Below, in pieces: positions 60,310 through 64,000 of a stretch of 64,000 nt of DNA. Numbering within the stretch: the first letter of the stretch is position 1; each line of letters starts with the position of its first letter. Origin of the DNA: an uncultured Eubacteriales bacterium (lineage in GTDB: Bacteria > Bacillota > Clostridia > Oscillospirales > Oscillospiraceae); the NCBI GenBank assembly GCA_900316745.1, contig ONEB01000002.1:30194-94193 (forward strand), given 5' to 3'. The notes below the pieces were generated by a model, which was given only the letters and a program-made list of their open reading frames with translations, ran no database searches and was not told where the DNA came from. Made by a program: the position numbers and the translations under genes.

Positions 60310-60888
60310 CTATACCTCCGCGTGCCGCACAAGCTGTTTGGGATCCACCTGGATGAGCGAGTCCGGCGGAATGTCGCGCAGCGTGCTCACCGCGCAGGCG
60401 CAGCCGGGGATCGTGTCATAGAGTCTGCAGAGCGCGCTCGGATTCGGCGGGATGAGGATGCCGCCGTGGCGCGTGAACGGAATGTCGCGCAGGTCGCCGT
60501 GCCCCGTGAGCTTAAACCAGCTTTCGCGCAGCGTCCAGAGCTCGAAGAGCTCCAGATCCCCGTGCTCGACTTCAAAGAGGCGCGCGCGCACCACGTCCGG
60601 GATCTCTCGCCGCCGCTCCACGTCCGCGCCCACGGGCGCGTCAGACAGCGCCGCGAGTACCACGCCCTTGGTGTGGCTCAGCGAAAAATGCAGCGACGGG
60701 TACGCGGAGAAGGTCGGCTTGCCCGCCTCGTTCAGCGCCGTCTCGGGGAGGGCTTTCAGTCCCCAGACCTCCAGCGCCGCTCGCTCCAGCAGGCTCCATG
60801 CAAAGGCGCTGCCGTCGGCGTTCGACCGCCCCGGCCGCCGCGCCAGAGCCGCGCGCAGCGCGCGGACGTCCGCCCAGTATACGCGCAT
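60310..60888 (-). CDS. 4'-phosphopantetheinyl transferase, Sfp type
   Basis: 192 residues, slightly short for Sfp. Family motifs in order: NEAGKPTF and PSLHFSLSHTKG; the metal-binding VGADVE with Glu after Asp; and the LWTLRESWFKLTG helix (WxxKEA variant). It transfers the 4'-phosphopantetheine arm of CoA to carrier proteins. No carrier protein or NRPS/PKS gene is in the window, so it may serve fatty-acid ACP or a remote cluster. Its stop is 1 nt before the TRIC-NUDIX start. The ATG lies beside a GC-rich stretch with a GAGGCGCTGC-type weak ribosome-binding site. Confidence 0.87.
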   Translation of the reverse strand: MRVYWADVRALRAALARRPGRSNADGSAFAWSLLERAALEVWGLKALPETALNEAGKPTFSAYPSLHFSLSHTKGVVLAALSDAPVGADVERRREIPDVVRARLFEVEHGDLELFELWTLRESWFKLTGHGDLRDIPFTRHGGILIPPNPSALCRLYDTIPGCACAVSTLRDIPPDSLIQVDPKQLVRHAEV

Positions 60889-60960
60889 CGAGCAGCGCCT
60901 CCTTTCTCGGAAAAATCATGCAACGTGTATTCTATCACATTTCGGGCGGGGATTCAATCT

Positions 60961-61046
60961 TGTCATTGCGAACCAGTGCGCACACCGGTGCGGCAATCTG
61001 AGGGAGGAAAACGGATTGCCGCGTCGCTGCGCTCCTCGCAATGACA
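60961..61046. mobile_element. MITE-like element with GTCATTGCGA terminal inverted repeats
   Basis: Ends TGTCATTGCGA (60961-60971) and TCGCAATGACA (61036-61046) are exact inverted repeats; inside lie GGCAATC/GGATTGCC and GC-rich pairing. Such GTCATTGCGA...TCGCAATGAC units with internal GGCAATCC are widespread in unrelated bacteria and probably are non-autonomous elements. Within a 350-nt gene-free gap; the remaining ~190 nt are AT-rich and hold an extended -10 (TGATATACT, about 61147-61155) for the response-regulator gene. Confidence 0.75.
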
Positions 61047-61240
61047 CAATCGATATACAAATCGCTATATTTTGTGGTTTCTTTTTGCTCTTTTGAATAA
61101 ATATAGTATAAAAAACAAAGTTTGACTACCATTCTGCGAAAAAGTGTGATATACTTCATTATTATGGACGAAATAGAATCAAAAAGCGCGGGTTTGGTGG
61201 CAAAAGGTTTCACAAGCCGCGCCGAAAGGAAACGAATACA

Positions 61241-61921
61241 ATGAAGAAAATCCTAGTTCTGGAAGATGAACCCAGCATTCGCAGTTTTGTGGTTATCAAC
61301 CTCCGCCGCAGCGGCTATGAGCCGATCGAGGCGGCCACCGGCGAGGAGGCCATGGAGCGCATTCGCCAGCATCCCGACATTCTCGTGGCCCTGCTCGACG
61401 TGATGCTGCCCGACATCGACGGCTTCGAGGTCTGCCGCCGCATCCGCGCGACGGGCTCGAAGATGGGCATCATCATGCTCAGCGCAAAGAGCCAGGAGAT
61501 GGACAAGATCACGGGTCTCATGACGGGCGCGGACGACTATGTCACAAAGCCCTTCTCTCCCGCGGAGCTCACCGCCCGCGTCGACGCCCTGTACCGCCGC
61601 ATCGGCGGCGACAACGTGGAGGACGCGCTCTCGTCGGGTCCGTTCCTGCTGCATCTGCACTCCCGCACGCTCGACAAAAACGGCGAGCACATCCGCCTGA
61701 CGCAGACGGAGTTTACGATCATGAAGCTCTTCATGAACAACCCCGGCCGCGCGCTGAGTCGCGAGGAGATCCTCTCCGCCGTCTGGGGCGAGGACTATTC
61801 GGGCGAGGTGAAGATCGTGGACGTGAACATCCGCCGTCTGCGCATCAAGATCGAGGACAAGCCCACCGAACCTGAGTACATCACGACCGTCTGGGGCTAC
61901 GGCTACAAGTGGGGCTACTGA
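61241..61921 (+). CDS. OmpR/PhoB-family response regulator
   Basis: 226 residues; GAAAGGAAA upstream. Receiver domain (1-120): acidic pair EDE near residue 8, phospho-Asp in VALLDVMLPDIDG, Lys in VTKPFSP. Winged-helix DNA-binding domain (about 130-226): LTQTEFTIMKLFMNNPGRALSREEIL in two parts and DVNIRRLRIKIE, end WGYGYKWGY. Four nt before its kinase gene, so the pair is co-expressed. Targets unknown. Confidence 0.96.
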   Translation: MKKILVLEDEPSIRSFVVINLRRSGYEPIEAATGEEAMERIRQHPDILVALLDVMLPDIDGFEVCRRIRATGSKMGIIMLSAKSQEMDKITGLMTGADDYVTKPFSPAELTARVDALYRRIGGDNVEDALSSGPFLLHLHSRTLDKNGEHIRLTQTEFTIMKLFMNNPGRALSREEILSAVWGEDYSGEVKIVDVNIRRLRIKIEDKPTEPEYITTVWGYGYKWGY

Positions 61922-61925
61922 TCCC

Positions 61926-63008
61926 ATGAACGACAGTAAGCTGCTGCGGCATCTGCGCGGCTGGTTTCGCCGGCTGTATTCGCGCATGTCGCTCACGCAG
62001 AGCATTCTCGCGGCGGCGGCGGTCGTGTCCGGCATCGTGGTCGGTCTGGTGTTTGAATCCATCAATCCCGCGCTGGTCGTGCTCATCGGACTCGCCGTGG
62101 CGCTGCTCTCGGCGCTGCTGAGCGCGATCTGGTTTCGCGACGAGGTCGCAAAGCCCGTCCGCCAGATGACGGAGGCCACGCGTCACATCGCCGCCGGAAG
62201 CTACGGAACCGAGCTGCCGCTGCCGAAAAAGCCGGATCTCGCGGAGCTCGCCGCCTCCATCAACGCCCTGTCGCAGGAGGTCAGCCGCACGGAGAAGATG
62301 CAGTCGGAGTTTATCTCCTCCATCTCCCACGAGCTGCGCACGCCGCTGACCGCCATCACCGGCTGGAGCGAGACGCTGATGTTTGACCCCTCTATCGAAA
62401 ACGACTCCCGCCGCGGCATCCAGATCATCCAGAAGGAGGCCGCGCGGCTGACCGGTCTCGTGGAGGAGCTGCTGGAGTTTACGCGCATCCAGGACGGGCG
62501 CTTCAAGCTGAACATCGAGCTGCTGGACATCGAGTCCGAGCTGGAGGACACGATCTTCACCTACCGGGAGCTGCTGCGCCAGGATCATCTGGAGCTGAGA
62601 TACAGCCCCGCCGAGAGCGAGATTGCCCTCGTCCCCGGCGACCCGGAGCGCCTGCGGCAGGTGTTTTTGAACATTCTCGACAATGCCGCCAAGTACGGGC
62701 GCGAGGGCAAGATCATCGAGGTCTCTGTCTCGGCCGACCCCGAGGCGGTCACGATCACGTTCCGCGACCACGGCCCCGGCATCGCGCCGGAGGAGCTGCC
62801 GCACGTCAAGGAAAAATTCTACAAGGGCGTGAGCTCCAAGGCGCGCGGCAGCGGCATCGGGCTCGCGGTCTGCGATGAGATCATCACCCGGTCCGGCGGC
62901 AGGCTGGACATCTCCAACGCCCCCGGCGGCGGCGCGCTCGTGCGCGTGACGCTGCCGTTTTCCGAGCAGGGCGAACGCCACAGCAATCTTCCCGAGGGAT
63001 CTGAATGA
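61926..63008 (+). CDS. HAMP-containing sensor histidine kinase
   Basis: 360 residues. Two close membrane spans (about 24-45 and 49-68) with almost no extracellular loop, so it probably senses within the membrane or through a partner. HAMP domain (about 70-120), phospho-acceptor His in SSISHELRTPLTAITGW, N box NILDNAAKYG, G1 DHGPGIAPEE, G2 GSGIGLAVCDE. The C-terminus overlaps the yqhQ start by 4 nt. Confidence 0.95.
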   Translation: MNDSKLLRHLRGWFRRLYSRMSLTQSILAAAAVVSGIVVGLVFESINPALVVLIGLAVALLSALLSAIWFRDEVAKPVRQMTEATRHIAAGSYGTELPLPKKPDLAELAASINALSQEVSRTEKMQSEFISSISHELRTPLTAITGWSETLMFDPSIENDSRRGIQIIQKEAARLTGLVEELLEFTRIQDGRFKLNIELLDIESELEDTIFTYRELLRQDHLELRYSPAESEIALVPGDPERLRQVFLNILDNAAKYGREGKIIEVSVSADPEAVTITFRDHGPGIAPEELPHVKEKFYKGVSSKARGSGIGLAVCDEIITRSGGRLDISNAPGGGALVRVTLPFSEQGERHSNLPEGSE

Positions 63009-63985
63009 AAAAACAAACCTCCGCTGCCGAAGAGCAGCTTTGCTTCCGCACCTCCATCGGCGGTCAGGCGCTGTTGGAGGGCATTCTGATGCGAGGGCCG
63101 CAAAAGCAGGCCATCGTGTGCCGCACGCCCGACGGGCTTGTGGAAAAAATCGACGAGCTGCATCTCGTCAAGGACAAGCACCCCGTGCTCGGCTGGCCGC
63201 TCGTGCGCGGCGTCGTCACGTTCTTAGACTCCATGGTCAAGGGCATGCAGGCGCTGACGTATTCCGCCGACCTCCTGCCCATCGAGGAGCAGGGCGAGCC
63301 GGACAAGCTCGATCAGTGGATCGAGGCGCATTTCTCCGAGGAAAAGGCAAAATCGATCATCATCGGCGTCGCCGTCGTGCTGGGTATCCTGCTCGCGGTG
63401 GGGCTGTTCGTGCTGCTGCCGACGCTGCTGGGCAAGCTCTCGCTGCGGCTGATCCCGTCCATGTCGTCCTTCGGGCTGAGCATGGTCGAGGGCGTCATCC
63501 GCATCGTGATCTTCCTGACCTATCTCTGGGGCGTCACGCGCATGCAGGACGTCGCGCGGATGTTCGCATACCACGGCGCCGAGCACAAGACGATCTTCTG
63601 CTATGAAAAGGGTCTGCCGCTCACGGTCGAAAATGTGCGCGTGCAGTCGCGCTTCCACCCCCGCTGCGGCACGAGCTTTCTGTTCGTCGTCGTCATGATC
63701 AGCATTCTGGTGTTCGCCGCGGTGAGCTCGCTGCTCACGCACTGGAACAATTTCTGGATCCGGTTCGGGCTGCACCTGCTGCTCCTGCCGGTCATCGTGG
63801 CGCTCAGCTATGAGCTCAACCGCTGGGTCGGCCGGCACGACAACGCGCTCTCGCGCGTACTGTCCGCGCCCGGCAAGTGGCTGCAGCGGCTCACCACCAA
63901 CGAGCCGGACGACGGCATGATCGAGTGCGCCATACGGGCGCTGGAATTGGTCATTCCCGAAGAAAAAGGCAGCGATACCTGGTAA
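63005..63985 (+). CDS. yqhQ: DUF1385 membrane protein YqhQ
   Basis: 326 residues. Typical YqhQ sequence: SIGGQALLEGILMRGPQKQAIV in two pieces, the LGWPLVRGVVTFLDSMVKGM helix, three to four membrane segments, and FAYHGAEHKTIFCYEKG with conserved His/Glu, then FHPRCGTSFLFVVV. The conserved His-Glu and Cys suggest a metal site, but no activity has been shown. In many Firmicutes it precedes prmC/prfA, which would lie beyond the window. Translationally coupled to the kinase gene. Confidence 0.93.
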   Translation: MKKQTSAAEEQLCFRTSIGGQALLEGILMRGPQKQAIVCRTPDGLVEKIDELHLVKDKHPVLGWPLVRGVVTFLDSMVKGMQALTYSADLLPIEEQGEPDKLDQWIEAHFSEEKAKSIIIGVAVVLGILLAVGLFVLLPTLLGKLSLRLIPSMSSFGLSMVEGVIRIVIFLTYLWGVTRMQDVARMFAYHGAEHKTIFCYEKGLPLTVENVRVQSRFHPRCGTSFLFVVVMISILVFAAVSSLLTHWNNFWIRFGLHLLLLPVIVALSYELNRWVGRHDNALSRVLSAPGKWLQRLTTNEPDDGMIECAIRALELVIPEEKGSDTW

Positions 63986-64000
63986 AATAAAAGGCGGGCG

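Overview
The window is one stretch of a GC-rich (roughly 60-65% by eye), endospore-forming clostridial chromosome, most like the gut Oscillospiraceae/Oscillospirales. Evidence for this: Spo0A, the sporulation pair YabP/YabQ next to DivIC, lipoproteins and SLH-domain surface proteins, strong AGGAGG ribosome-binding sites, clostridial sigma-A promoters, and a fermentative gene set (2-hydroxyacyl-CoA dehydratase, EtfAB-linked lactate oxidation). No rRNA, tRNA, CRISPR array or prophage was seen. The species cannot be fixed from sequence reading alone.

Layout. 1-2.2 kb: 5'-truncated M20 amidohydrolase, a TIM-barrel-like protein and xpt. 2.2-3.9 kb (minus): SLH-anchored phosphodiester glycosidase. 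4.1-9.5 kb: guanine riboswitch followed by a BmpA/NupNOPQ-type nucleoside ABC operon. 9.6-11.6 kb: DegV, DJ-1 and a small Asp/Tyr-tailed membrane protein. 11.7-14.5 kb: AT-richer island with one large fused methyltransferase/nuclease. 14.9-16.5 kb: spo0A with tandem 0A boxes and an ACT-domain protein. 16.6-25.5 kb: class III fructose bisphosphatase, C39-like protein, GntR/ABC operon, PrsW-like protease, galE, a lipoprotein. 25.6-28.8 kb: 2-hydroxyacyl-CoA dehydratase operon with a structured leader and a 55-residue third gene. 29-33.7 kb: HtrA protease, AzlCD, small exporter, flippase. 33.7-35.3 kb (minus): yabP-yabQ-divIC-yabR. 35.4-45.6 kb: methyltransferase, ECF transporter core, truA, a propeller-like protein, CvpA, ClpE, macro domain, rhomboid, DUF523. 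45.8-49.9 kb: SLH protein and a GH2 glycosidase. 49.9-54.4 kb: racemase-like gene plus polar amino-acid ABC transporter and a second, apparently circularly permuted binding lipoprotein. 54.6-59.0 kb: Ldh2-type dehydrogenase, LctD-like flavoprotein, EtfB, EtfA. 59.1-60.9 kb (minus): Sfp-type transferase and a TRIC-NUDIX fusion. 61.2-64 kb: two-component system and YqhQ.

The main non-coding finding is two families of structured intergenic repeats. In each, the hairpin sequences differ between copies while base pairing and spacing are kept. Family 1 (5569-5721 and, inverted, 52216-52377) folds as hairpin, three-way junction and a conserved terminal hairpin. Both copies sit in the sense orientation between the binding-protein gene and the next gene of an ABC-transporter operon. 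Family 2 follows galE, htrA and truA in the sense orientation. Each copy ends 160-190 nt after the stop codon in the motif AACTCTGCGAGGC, preceded by two hairpins with different sequences. I know of no description of either family, but no search could be run.
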